64,000 bases of DNA, from positions 4,600,314 through 4,664,313 of the forward strand of contig NZ_CP036271.1 of NCBI RefSeq assembly GCF_007745175.1, given 5' to 3'. The first letter of the stretch is position 1, and the number at the start of each line of letters is the position of its first letter. This DNA is from Caulifigura coniformis. GTDB taxonomy: Bacteria; Planctomycetota; Planctomycetia; Planctomycetales; Planctomycetaceae. The position numbers were made by a program, and so were the translations under genes. Positions 27,301 through 35,281 of this stretch are shown here, piece by piece. The notes below the pieces were generated by a model, which saw nothing but the letters and a program-made list of their open reading frames with translations, ran no database searches and was not told the DNA's origin.

Positions 27301-29505
27301 CAGAACCCGCTGGGATTCGAATTCTGGAACGGCGGGGTGATCGTCAACTGCGCTCCCGAGATCCTGTTCCTGAAAGACACGGATGGCGACGATGTGGCGG
27401 ATGTCCGCACCATCCTGCTGCAGGGGCTCGACTCATCGGACACACACCACGGCGCGAACAATTTCATCTACGGGCCGGACGGGGGGATCTACTGGCAGAG
27501 CGGCGTTTTCATGATGCACAACCACGAGCATCCGTGGGGCCCATCACTGCAGGCGGAAGCCTCGGCCATGTTCCGCTTTGATCCCAGGCGATTCACAATC
27601 GCGATGCACGCGATCAACTCACCGAATCCACATGGCATCGCGTTCGACTCCTGGGGCTATCACTACGCGACCGATGGCACAGGGGGGCGCGCGTACCAGG
27701 TGCGCCCCGAGGGGGCCGGCTTCAAGATGCACGAGCTCCTCAAAAAGGAAGTCCGGCCGGTGACAGCGTGCGAGGTGGTCAGCAGCTCCCATTTTCCCGA
27801 ATCGATGCAGGGAGATTTCCTGATCCTGAACGTGATCGGGTTTCTCGGCATGAAGCACTACCACCTGGAACGGAATGCCGAGACTGGCGCCGTCTGGGGG
27901 GAACCTGCCGGCGACGAGCTGACTGTCACCACGATCAACGCTGACGGGTCGAAAACCGAGGATCGGTCGCGCGGGCTGATGATGAGCGGCGACAAGAACT
28001 TCCGTCCTTCTGACGCGATCTTTGCGCCGGATGGGTCGCTGTACTTCAGCGACTGGCACAACGTGATCATCGGCCACATGCAGCACAACGTTCGCGACCC
28101 GAATCGGGACCACGCGCACGGACGAATCTACCGAATGACGGCGAAGGGACGTCCCCTGCAGAAGCCCGTGCCGATTGATGGCCAGCCGGTCACAGCCCTG
28201 CTCGACAACCTGAAGTCTCCGATCGACGGCGTCCGACATCGGACGCGCGTGGAACTCAGTGAACGCGACACCGCCGAAGTCATTGCGGCGACACGGGAGT
28301 GGATCAAGCAGTTCGACCCGAACTCCGCGGCCGACGCTCATCACCTTCTTGAGGCCCTGTGGGTCCACCAGCAGCACAACGTGCGCAACCCCGAACTGCT
28401 CGGTGTGTTATTGAAGTCTCCCGAGCCGCACGCCCGCGTCGCAGCAAATACCGTGAGGCACCTGTGGACCAACGTCGAACGGAGCATGCGCGGCGGCGTG
28501 ATTGCTGGGGCGCGGGAAGCCGCCGCGAAGAAGTCCGGCGTGCTCAGCGAGACTCCCGAGCTGACGACGATCCGGATTGCGACCGTTCCCGAGCGGATGA
28601 TGTATGACGTGACGAAGTTGACGGTGAAACCGGGACGGAAGGTGAGCCTGACCTTCGCCAACGTCGACTTCATGCCGCACAACATCCTGCTGGTCAAACC
28701 GGGCAAGGCCGATGATGTGGGATTGAAGGCGATCGCGCTCGGCGCCCGCGGGTTTGAAGTCGGTTTCGTCCCGGAAAGCCCGGACATCCTGTGGTCCAGC
28801 CGACTGGTCGACTATGGAGATGAACAGGTGATCGAGTTCACCGCACCATCGGAAGAAGGGGCTTATCCTTACATCTGTTCGTTCCCGGGACACCACCTGA
28901 TCATGCGGGGAACGCTGTTTGTCACGAACGATCTCAAGGATTTCCTCGCCCGGAATCCCGAATCCGTGCCGACGATCACCGAATGGAAAGTCGCCGACCT
29001 CGCGACCGACCTGGCGCGCGTCGGCCAGCACCGGAACTTCGCCCGGGGGAAGCAGCTCTTCACGACGCTCGCCTGTGTGCAATGCCACCAGATGGGCAAG
29101 GAGGGCGTCGCCCTCAGCCGGAATCTGACCGTCGGGCCGAACCTCGACGACGTCGTGAAGAAGCACAAGGGGGATGCGAAGCTCGTGCTGCAGGAAATCC
29201 TCGATCCCTCGAAGAATGTCGAGGAGAAGTACCGGAGCGTCATCCTGCAGCTTCAGGACGGAACGGCCGTCACCGGAAACGTGATCGCCGAGGATGACGA
29301 CTCGCTGACGCTCCTCACGGGTCCGGCCCCTGCGAAGGAACGGAAGATCGCCAGAATCGCGATTGAACAGCAGAAGTTCTCAACGCTGTCGCTCATGCCC
29401 GTGGGGCTGCTCAACTCACTGGACAAGGAGCAGATCCTCGACCTGCTCGCCTACGTGCTGGCTGGTGGGAATGCGGACAGCGCCGCGTTCAAACACGCCC
29501 ACTGA
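24346..29505 (+). CDS. Giant secreted fusion: ThuA, discoidin-like, SGNH, propeller, cupredoxin, cytochrome c
   Basis: After a signal peptide (about 1-34) the 1719 residues carry at least six modules. A ThuA-like domain (about 48-300) contains IVFLAGDHEYRSEETLPAL. A discoidin-like domain (about 385-530) contains GIDGNKDPDW and NPWWEVDLGKAVDVEKI. An SGNH hydrolase-like domain (about 570-785) contains LAFFGYNESF and GVHLTEEGNRQLAE. A PVC-type propeller (about 905-1260) contains TRDRLWAAVWPTY. A cupredoxin (about 1410-1530) has ligands His1445, Cys1511, His1516 and Met1520. A C-terminal cytochrome c has CVQCH at 1577-1581. Such planctomycete proteins likely couple carbohydrate or sugar-acid oxidation to electron transfer outside the cytoplasm. 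No partner oxidase gene is adjacent. The substrate is not evident. Confidence 0.9.
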   Translation: MKRFHPTDACSLWIAAWRFVCLCAAFVPAGVASAGPLVFEGNAGSGKGKHIVFLAGDHEYRSEETLPALARLLAKHHGFKCTVLFNIDPTTGEIVAGNSNMPGMEALDTADLAVVFLRFQDFPREQMKHFDDYLDRGGPIVGLRTATHAFKMTAASPFPKYSYDYKGTDYELGFGHQVLGQTWVGHYGKNHTQSTRITIVDDRKTHPILRGVKDIWVQAGGYVGKPTDGEVLTLAQPLNGMAPDSPTDETKPPMPSEWTRSYKSASGRTGRVFTSLYGTPEDLLNDGYRRMLVNGCFWAVGLEDSIMPDADIRFVGPFQPNTFAGGRYARGIRPQMYAGFESPIPATHDTRGPAPKPARQPGGKESAAKPAAAGAEKGTTAAKVTSKPARIVRIELPGEKRILTLAEVEVFSGGKNVARGGKATQSSTNGPGVAARGIDGNKDPDWSRGGQTHTTNSGSSNPWWEVDLGKAVDVEKITVANRKGFERRLDGFTLALLDADRREVFRITNVAAPESLEIDVKGGGKLAYATYDGKPDSEAATGQRIAKGAPAKAGEQKASEASNEPVLFDVPADYRDPAAFAFQKNDVVAIVGNGLPDRMQHDGWLETLLQNELKGRQLRLRNLSASGDRPDSFPRSQGAASMTEYLRHVKADVVLAFFGYNESFSGVEKADEHRQKLVAFVKKTRGSKANGKSFPRIVLFSPIAHEDTHNPNLPDGKAHNIQLEAYTKATEAAAKEAGVGFVDLFHPSLELYRAARTPLTINGVHLTEEGNRQLAEVIASALLGHAVSSSASLQPLRNAVIVKDMHWNNRYRARDGNDVWGGRSTLAFTNDQTNAVVLQHEQSMLDVMTASRDSRVWGLADGKELNVDDSNVPGPIEVISNVGGKSKSSSALKEGTLNYISGEEGIAHMGVAKGFEVSLFADESRFPQLANPVQLQFDTRDRLWAAVWPTYPKWEPLKEMNDAIIILHDDDNDARADRVTEFARVQNPLGFEFWNGGVIVNCAPEILFLKDTDGDDVADVRTILLQGLDSSDTHHGANNFIYGPDGGIYWQSGVFMMHNHEHPWGPSLQAEASAMFRFDPRRFTIAMHAINSPNPHGIAFDSWGYHYATDGTGGRAYQVRPEGAGFKMHELLKKEVRPVTACEVVSSSHFPESMQGDFLILNVIGFLGMKHYHLERNAETGAVWGEPAGDELTVTTINADGSKTEDRSRGLMMSGDKNFRPSDAIFAPDGSLYFSDWHNVIIGHMQHNVRDPNRDHAHGRIYRMTAKGRPLQKPVPIDGQPVTALLDNLKSPIDGVRHRTRVELSERDTAEVIAATREWIKQFDPNSAADAHHLLEALWVHQQHNVRNPELLGVLLKSPEPHARVAANTVRHLWTNVERSMRGGVIAGAREAAAKKSGVLSETPELTTIRIATVPERMMYDVTKLTVKPGRKVSLTFANVDFMPHNILLVKPGKADDVGLKAIALGARGFEVGFVPESPDILWSSRLVDYGDEQVIEFTAPSEEGAYPYICSFPGHHLIMRGTLFVTNDLKDFLARNPESVPTITEWKVADLATDLARVGQHRNFARGKQLFTTLACVQCHQMGKEGVALSRNLTVGPNLDDVVKKHKGDAKLVLQEILDPSKNVEEKYRSVILQLQDGTAVTGNVIAEDDDSLTLLTGPAPAKERKIARIAIEQQKFSTLSLMPVGLLNSLDKEQILDLLAYVLAGGNADSAAFKHAH

Positions 29506-29518
29506 CCGGAAACAGGGA

Positions 29519-29562
29519 CGTCGGGCCGATCCCGCACCGTGGGATCGACCCGACGCTGTTTT
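29519..29562 (+). terminator. Terminator hairpin after giant fusion gene
   Basis: CGTCGGG at 29519-29525 pairs with CCCGACG at 29549-29555, and the inner CGATCCC pairs with GGGATCG, with a short loop. GTTTTG follows at 29557-29562. It lies between the convergent fusion gene and the DapA-family gene and could act for both. Confidence 0.8.
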
Positions 29563-29599
29563 GCGATACGCCGGAGTTCCGTTCCGTGTCCTACAGGAT

Positions 29600-30523
29600 T
29601 CAGCGGAGCGCCGCCTGCAGCCGGACAAACAGCCGGTCCACCTCGGCTGCGGTTTCCGCATCGAGTTCCCAGCCGACGGGTTGGCGCTGAATCGTGTTGG
29701 GGAAGATCCCCCGCTTCTTCATCAGGTGCTTTTCAATCGACAGGAAGCCATCCAGCCCGGCCGAGAGCTGCAGAGCCACGAGACCCGAAATCGGGAGCGA
29801 CAACTGGTACGTCCGCTCTTCGTCGCCGGCCTGAAGCGCCCGCCAGAGCGCCACGACGGCATCCAGGAGATCCGTCCCGGGCATCGTCCCCTGAATCCCG
29901 CGGCGATAGCAGTCGACGAGGTTGATTCCTCCGGAGCCTTCGAAGATCCGGGCCTGCCCCCGCGTGGCGTCCCGCAGCCGCGACAGGTTCGGGCCGAGAG
30001 GATGAGCTTCCGGTTTGAAGAAGATCCGGTCGGTCCCGAATGTCTCGAGCAGGTCGAGGTAGACATCCAGCGAAATCGCGGCCCCGACGTATCCCGAAGC
30101 ATCCTGCACGATGAGCGGGATTTCCACGGCTTTCGCGATGCCGGCGAAGTAGTCGCGGGTCATCGTGGAAGACAGCCGGGTGGCGATCGGCGGAATCGCC
30201 ATCACGGCGCTGGCCCCCTGACTTTCTGCATGGCGGGCCAGTTCGCACGCTTCCGCGGTGCTCTCCGCTCCGACGCTGATGACAGAGAATCCGCGCGCCC
30301 TGGCTGCCGGACAGACCAGCTCCGCAAGCTCCCGACGCATCGCCTGCGGAAGCCGGCAGACCTCGCTGACCATTGCGACGACGACGCCATCCGCGCCGAC
30401 CTCAAATGCCCAGTCGATCTCGCGCTGCAGGGTTTTGTGATCGATGCGGCCATCCTCCAGAAACGGAGTGTGCAGCACCGGGAGAACTCCCTGGAGGGAA
30501 GATTTTTCAGAGGAGGATTTCAT
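29600..30523 (-). CDS. DapA/NanA-family aldolase or dehydratase
   Basis: This 307-residue TIM-barrel protein opens [37 protein letters not shown] and has the Schiff-base lysine region [15 protein letters not shown], then [16 protein letters not shown]. The usual GxxGE motif is replaced by AMVSEVCRL, and the Tyr of the YNxP motif is absent (VQDASGYVG). True dihydrodipicolinate synthase is therefore unlikely; a dehydratase or aldolase on a sugar acid fits better, matching the adjacent secreted sugar-processing fusion. The genes are convergent, so co-transcription is not expected. The start ATG 30523 has no strong ribosome site. Confidence 0.88.
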   Translation of the reverse strand: MKSSSEKSSLQGVLPVLHTPFLEDGRIDHKTLQREIDWAFEVGADGVVVAMVSEVCRLPQAMRRELAELVCPAARARGFSVISVGAESTAEACELARHAESQGASAVMAIPPIATRLSSTMTRDYFAGIAKAVEIPLIVQDASGYVGAAISLDVYLDLLETFGTDRIFFKPEAHPLGPNLSRLRDATRGQARIFEGSGGINLVDCYRRGIQGTMPGTDLLDAVVALWRALQAGDEERTYQLSLPISGLVALQLSAGLDGFLSIEKHLMKKRGIFPNTIQRQPVGWELDAETAAEVDRLFVRLQAALR

Positions 30524-30936
30524 GGATCAATCGTTCCGCAACGGCGATGACTCGTTCAAGTCGGCCGTGATCAAACGGGGTCTGCCCGACGGGGGAAATG
30601 TCTTCGTCGTCAAGCTCCTGGGAAGGCAGATATCCCAACAGCCGTTAAGCAGGTTCATACAGGCCAACGGAATTCCTGCATACCGGAGGGGGAGATACTT
30701 CTGGAAAACGGAAGACTGTTCGGCAAGGCCGCCAACGAGCAAGGCGTCACCGAAGCGGCAGGTGGAGAGTTCCAGCGGAAAGGATAGGCCGTTCCCCACC
30801 TCCTGGCGGATCGCCCGCTTGCGTTTGATCCTTTCCGCCCGAGTCTCGTCGGGCGCCGGGTTTTCAACGCAACTCTTCCGATCGGCGGACGGATAATCCT
30901 TCCTGCGTGCGGGCATCTGTCAGGAAAGGTCGACCC
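30524..30936. other. Intergenic region with one hairpin
   Basis: A 413-bp divergent gap. I see a hairpin with 7-bp arms CGCCCGA (30836-30842) and TCGGGCG (30849-30855) followed by TTTT, whose function is unclear. A short open frame from ATG 30522 has an apparent GGAGG but lies mostly in non-coding sequence; I judge it coincidental. Confidence 0.4.
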
Positions 30937-31545
30937 ATGGGCGACAAGAAAGACGAAGGCGGCTTCGACATCGATTTCAAAGTCCTGCCTCCCGAACTGC
31001 AGGTCAAACTCTGGCTGCTGTCCCTCGACGCGGATACCAGCAAGGTGACACTGGCCTACAACCCCGGCAAGTTCGTGATGAATATCGGGTACAGCTACGG
31101 CGGCAGCATCGAGTCGTCGTTTCTCGTCCGGCGGTTCTCGGCCAAGTTGGGCGTGAATCCCTCCAGCCGGGAGGTCGACCTCGGACTCGTTTTCCGCGGC
31201 TTCAAATTCTCCGCGTCAACATCCGTCGGCAAGCCAACTCTCGGCCTCGGCATTTCGTACGGCTCGGGATTGCTCCCGTTTCCGTCCCAGCTGGGGAGCA
31301 CGTTCACCTCGGCCGCAGGGGGATTGAGCAACATTGCCGGCGATCTCAGCTCCGCTCCCGACAATCCCCTTGCCTGGTACAACCTTCACAGCGACGACGT
31401 CGAGTCGATCAGCAAGGCGGTCTCCCTCGGACAGCAGATCATGAAGGCCGGAAGCGACAAGAATCGGTTCGGCGTGGGGCTGAGGTTGAACTACACCTCG
31501 GAATCCGGACTGACGATCTACGGCGGAGCCCAGCTGAGGTTCTGA
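30937..31545 (+). CDS. Unknown beta-rich protein at T6SS edge, no signal peptide
   Basis: The start ATG 30937 has AGGAAAGG 8 bp upstream, giving 202 residues beginning MGDKKDEGGFDIDF. There is no signal peptide, but the sequence shows repeated amphipathic strands (KFVMNIGYSYGGSI, FLVRRFSAKLGV, VDLGLVFRGFKFSASTS, KPTLGLGISYGSG) and ends in GLTIYGGAQLRF, a terminal Phe after alternating residues like an outer-membrane barrel. I do not recognise the family. It is convergent with tssL, 34 bp apart. A barrel without export signal could be cytoplasmic, or could leave the cell by the adjacent type VI system; the latter is speculation. Confidence 0.72.
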   Translation: MGDKKDEGGFDIDFKVLPPELQVKLWLLSLDADTSKVTLAYNPGKFVMNIGYSYGGSIESSFLVRRFSAKLGVNPSSREVDLGLVFRGFKFSASTSVGKPTLGLGISYGSGLLPFPSQLGSTFTSAAGGLSNIAGDLSSAPDNPLAWYNLHSDDVESISKAVSLGQQIMKAGSDKNRFGVGLRLNYTSESGLTIYGGAQLRF

Positions 31546-31579
31546 CGTCGACGGGGCGTCTGCTCGACATCGGCAACGC

Positions 31580-32239
31580 TCAGCTGCGCGTCAGCTTCAT
31601 GTAGATGGCCAGCAGAACCAGCCCCAGCACGATCGCGACGAACAGGCAGGCGGCCATCGTCTGCAGCCAGGCCGAGCCGGTCAGCGGTTCGACTCCGCCC
31701 GAGATCGGCTCGCCAGCGAGATCGGCCGACGACTGTTTGCGGATCAGCTTCGCCAGTTCCTGGGCCCACGCCTGCCGGGCTTCGGTCGAATTCGCCGCCC
31801 CGCCCGGCATCGGTTGATGGAGGTGCTCGCGAAACGCTTCGCCGATATCGCCTTCGAATCCGAGGACCAGGCAGAGGTACCATGCCTCGACAACGTCGGG
31901 AGAGCTCGAACGTGCGGCCCGCTCACCAAATTCATAGAAGCGCCAGGCGCGGTTCTTCTCTGCGAAGTAGTCGAATTCGAGGGTGATGTCCTTCCACTCC
32001 GGGTCGGCCATCGTCAGGACTTCGTCGACCCAGTAGATCAGCCCCCTTCTGGCCAGTTCGAGGTCTTCGCGACGGGCGGACGACTGGTTGGCCGATGCGC
32101 CGGTCAGCGCATCCAGGTCCATCCGGATCAGCTTCTTCTCCTCGTTGAGGTCGGGACGCTCCCGACGCTCGATGCGGTCGACGAGGTCGAGCACCGCATC
32201 GAACACCCGGTTGACGGACTGTGCAAATTCCGGGGTCAT
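31580..32239 (-). CDS. tssL: T6SS membrane component TssL (DotU-like)
   Basis: The 219-residue protein has a cytoplasmic DotU-like domain with the conserved ARRGLIYWVDEVLT and WYLCLVLGFEGDI regions, an acidic segment before them, and a single C-terminal transmembrane helix (about 193-216). In type VI secretion TssL pairs with TssM and TssJ to form the membrane complex. It begins 3 bp after the tssK stop, so translation is probably coupled. It lacks a peptidoglycan-binding extension, as in the minimal form. Confidence 0.88.
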   Translation of the reverse strand: MTPEFAQSVNRVFDAVLDLVDRIERRERPDLNEEKKLIRMDLDALTGASANQSSARREDLELARRGLIYWVDEVLTMADPEWKDITLEFDYFAEKNRAWRFYEFGERAARSSSPDVVEAWYLCLVLGFEGDIGEAFREHLHQPMPGGAANSTEARQAWAQELAKLIRKQSSADLAGEPISGGVEPLTGSAWLQTMAACLFVAIVLGLVLLAIYMKLTRS

Positions 32240-32242
32240 CGG

Positions 32243-33658
32243 TCAGGCGCCCTGGGGCATGGCGTAGAGGGCGAATGACAATCCAACGAGTTTCCCCTGG
32301 TCGGTCCGGATCTGAATCGTCTGCTCGCCGTCGATTCCGCCCACCACCTGTTTTTCGTTGAAACGAATGGCCAGATTGAGCGTCTTCTCGACCGCCTGCC
32401 ACGCTTCCGAACTGCGATCGAGCTTCCAGTAGGTCCAGCCAGCTCCCGGAAAATCGCGAGGCGGCGCCGCTTCTGGACGGGCTTTTACGCCCCCTTTTCC
32501 GCCGCGATAGATGTTCTCGACGACGTCGCTCGATCCGACTTTCAGGTCGAGCCGATCCGTCAGCAGGTGATCGATCTCGTTGAAGGGCAGCTGCGATTCG
32601 ACGCCCATGTAAAACGTCCAGCCGGGCGTGAGCCATTCGCGTTCCAGCCGCACCTGCATCTGCAGACCGGCGCCGATGAACGGCCGCTTGATATAGGCTC
32701 GCTTCTGGCGTTCCTGATCGAGGTCGAGAAGCCGGCGGATTGCGTGGAAGCAGCCGCCGAGGTCATCGTGGTCGTACAGCGGGACCTGCGGCATCCGCCG
32801 CTCGGGCAGGAAAAGTGCAATCTGCCCCACAACGCGGCAAAGCTCCATGTACGCCGTCAGCGGATGAATGCCGCGGACGAACGGCAGGTTGCAGAGATAC
32901 CCGATGGCCGTGTTCAGCGAATGGAGCTTGAAAATCCGTTCGAGGTCTTCGCGGTGTCCGCTTTCGAACGCCACGCCCCGGTCGAGCATGTTCCGGGCGA
33001 GCTGATCGGCCAGGCTCCCGAAATGGTCCGTAATCCCCCCGAGGATCCGTTCCTGCAGGAACGCCCAGGCGTCGCAGGCGAGAATGGGGGGAATGTAGTC
33101 TGGATCGATCTCTGGTGGGGCTTCGGCGACGGCGCCAAGCCGCAGCCGCATCAGCGGCAGCGTTTCGTATCCGGAGAGTTCTTCGTTCCCGAGCAGCAAC
33201 TTGGCATTCAGCCAGCGGACGCTGACGACGAGCGGATTGCCGACCTGGTTCTCGTCTTCGACTTCCTGGGAGTCGACGGCATAGCGGCTCGAACCGTCGC
33301 CGGTCTGCGTGTCGGCGTTGCGCCGCCCAAGCTGGAGCCGCGGCACGGCGAGATGCACCATCAGGCGATCCTGCGCGCTGCGGAAGGCGGCCCGAGGGAT
33401 CTCGACCGGCGAGAGCAGTGAATCCTCCGGAAACCGGAGACAGGTGCCGTCCCGCAGCCGGGCGTGCAGAGAATCAATAGACACCCGCCAGTTGGCGAGC
33501 GCGTCGGCATTCACCTGGAACTTTCGCAGTCCATAGGCGTAGCCGACGTGCCATTGCTGGGCGACGCCAATCTCTTCACGCAGTCGCCGCTCGGAAAGCT
33601 GAAAGTGATGCGGGCTGATGAACAGCCCTTCCGACCAGTGAACAGAATGGTTGGTCAT
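32243..33658 (-). CDS. tssK: T6SS baseplate component TssK
   Basis: The 471-residue protein opens VHWSEGLFISPHHFQLSERRLREEIG, the family's WxEGLFLxPxHFQ motif, and continues with GLRKFQVNADALANWRVSIDSL, LRDGTCLRFPE, SSRYAVDSQEVED, LPLMRLRLG, AWAFLQERI, and a C-terminal SAPG-like tail. TssK trimerises and bridges the baseplate to the TssL/TssM membrane complex. It is first in the tssK-tssL pair on the minus strand. Length is near the family norm (440-460), and no key region is missing. Confidence 0.92.
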   Translation of the reverse strand: MTNHSVHWSEGLFISPHHFQLSERRLREEIGVAQQWHVGYAYGLRKFQVNADALANWRVSIDSLHARLRDGTCLRFPEDSLLSPVEIPRAAFRSAQDRLMVHLAVPRLQLGRRNADTQTGDGSSRYAVDSQEVEDENQVGNPLVVSVRWLNAKLLLGNEELSGYETLPLMRLRLGAVAEAPPEIDPDYIPPILACDAWAFLQERILGGITDHFGSLADQLARNMLDRGVAFESGHREDLERIFKLHSLNTAIGYLCNLPFVRGIHPLTAYMELCRVVGQIALFLPERRMPQVPLYDHDDLGGCFHAIRRLLDLDQERQKRAYIKRPFIGAGLQMQVRLEREWLTPGWTFYMGVESQLPFNEIDHLLTDRLDLKVGSSDVVENIYRGGKGGVKARPEAAPPRDFPGAGWTYWKLDRSSEAWQAVEKTLNLAIRFNEKQVVGGIDGEQTIQIRTDQGKLVGLSFALYAMPQGA

Positions 33659-33791
33659 TGATGACGGTCGGCAATCTGGGCGCCCTGGCCCACCAGAGAT
33701 GCGATTTCCGGACGGGCGAAATCGTCATCAATGCAGGCCTGGATGGCAACCCACTCCCGGTCGGCTTCTGCCCGATCTGTCCGGATCGCTG

Positions 33792-35189
33792 TCAGAACTG
33801 GGCACGGCTCGCCCGGGTCGACAGCGGGCCGAAGTACCAGTTGAACATCACCCGGAACTCCCCATCGAACGCCCGGTCCGATCCGCCGCCGATCGGCGCG
33901 ACGTAACCCAGCATCAGCGACTTGTTCTCGTCGATCAAAACGTTCGAGCCGAATACGGCATTCAGGGTCTGGATGTTGACCCGGTTCGAAATGTTGGCAT
34001 TGTCACCGGCAATGGCATCGGTCCGCCCCAGCGTGTTGTTTGAGTGCAGTTCCGAGATCAGGGCGATTCGCGAGATCAGGGAGGAGGGATCCGACGCCTG
34101 GTAGATCCAGTAGCCGCCGCTCAGAGACACGAACAGGTAGTTCGGGTCGTCGAGCCGGCCTTCCCGAACCAGCGCCAGGCTGTCATCCGCGGTGTAGACC
34201 GAGTTTCCGCGAGTCGCTGCATCGACCTGGATCACCCCCTGGAAGAAGAGGCGTTCCGTGGGAGTGAACACGCCGCCGATGAACGGCAGCAGGTGAACGG
34301 ATTCATTCTTGATCAAATCGAGCGTCGTTCGTGCCCCGTCATCCGAAACGACGCGGAGGTCGTCCGCGGTCGGCAGGGCGATCCCCAGACCGGTTGACAC
34401 GGCCCAGACCTCGTTCTGGAACAGCAGGGCTTTGAAGAAGCCGGTGAGGTTCCCGAGTTCGTAGCTGGTGGTGTCATACCCGCTGACGAGGAGATTCGTC
34501 GTGTCGAACGGCGTCGTGGAGTTCAGCGTCGTCGCCATCGGAACACGAAGTTCCAGCGAGAGGGCGCCGTCGAGCAGGGTCTTTTCGACACCGGGCGTCA
34601 GCCGGCGGACGTCGAGTCCTCCCGGAATCAGGCTCACGTCATCGAAGTAGCTGTAGTTGACGTAGAACCGGTCACGCGGAATGACACTGGCGTTCTCTGC
34701 GAACTTCATCAGGCCCACCGAGTTGCCGCGCGGAATCGCGACCACTCCGCCAGAGGGGACGCTGGAGATCGTTGTACCCGGGCCGGCGTAGAAGTCGCCG
34801 AAGACCGATGGAACGTAGTCCTGCCCGGAGATTGCCCCCTGCCCGGCCTGCAGCGACGCTACCGAAGGCGGGCTGGAGAACTGCGACTGGGGTGCCTGCG
34901 GCGGAGCCGTGAGGGGCGTCGGCGTGGGCTGGAACACCTGGTCCGGCTGCATCACGTTCGGCGGGCAGGGATTCGGTGGACACGGATTGGGCGGGCACGG
35001 ATTCGGAGGGCAATGCACCCCGGCCGAAGTCGGCTGCAGCAACTGGGCATCGAAGAAGGCTTCTTCTTCGGCCGACGTCTGCGCAACCCGGTTCGGTTCC
35101 GCCGCATTCACCGCGCTGCACTGGATCGCCGCCGCCACCGTCGCCAGCCGCAGGCAGCGCAGCACGCCCGTTTGAGTGAAGAAGCCCAT
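33792..35189 (-). CDS. Outer-membrane barrel-like protein with Cys-Pro repeat
   Basis: The start is placed at ATG 35189 because AAGGG lies 8 bp upstream of it; the upstream ATG 35198 would place that site against the start. The resulting 465-residue protein has a signal peptide (to about AVNAAE), an acidic Glu-rich patch, and four CPPNP-type repeats (34956-35015). A Pro/Gln-rich linker, SLQAGQGAISGQDYV, and then a beta-barrel-like body follow, with aromatic-ended strands (RFYVNYSYFDDV, FFQGVIQVDAAT) and a final WYFGPL. It resembles the neighbouring protein at 35282 in the leader, Cys-Pro motif and AGQGA region, so they are paralogs. It sits between tssK and the YHS protein; a surface role is inferred, function unknown. 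Confidence 0.78.
   Translation of the reverse strand: MGFFTQTGVLRCLRLATVAAAIQCSAVNAAEPNRVAQTSAEEEAFFDAQLLQPTSAGVHCPPNPCPPNPCPPNPCPPNVMQPDQVFQPTPTPLTAPPQAPQSQFSSPPSVASLQAGQGAISGQDYVPSVFGDFYAGPGTTISSVPSGGVVAIPRGNSVGLMKFAENASVIPRDRFYVNYSYFDDVSLIPGGLDVRRLTPGVEKTLLDGALSLELRVPMATTLNSTTPFDTTNLLVSGYDTTSYELGNLTGFFKALLFQNEVWAVSTGLGIALPTADDLRVVSDDGARTTLDLIKNESVHLLPFIGGVFTPTERLFFQGVIQVDAATRGNSVYTADDSLALVREGRLDDPNYLFVSLSGGYWIYQASDPSSLISRIALISELHSNNTLGRTDAIAGDNANISNRVNIQTLNAVFGSNVLIDENKSLMLGYVAPIGGGSDRAFDGEFRVMFNWYFGPLSTRASRAQF
34956..35015 (-). repeat. Four 15-bp tandem repeats encoding CPPNP
   Basis: Four direct 15-bp units with small variation (34956-34970, 34971-34985, 34986-35000, 35001-35015) encode the repeated Cys-Pro-Pro-Asn-Pro in the protein at 33792. 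Such in-frame repeats can expand or contract without shifting the frame. Confidence 0.85.
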
Positions 35190-35281
35190 GGGTTCCATCC
35201 CTTCGCGTCCCCACTTCCGGCGGGGACTTCTGAATTATTGACTTCGTGAACTGATGGCTTTGATACGCACATTGGCTCGCA

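Noticed and set aside
30522-30896. Plus-strand open frame with GGAGG before ATG
   Set aside because: The GGAGG is part of the coding sequence of the DapA-family gene on the other strand, and the translation has no family resemblance or coding bias.
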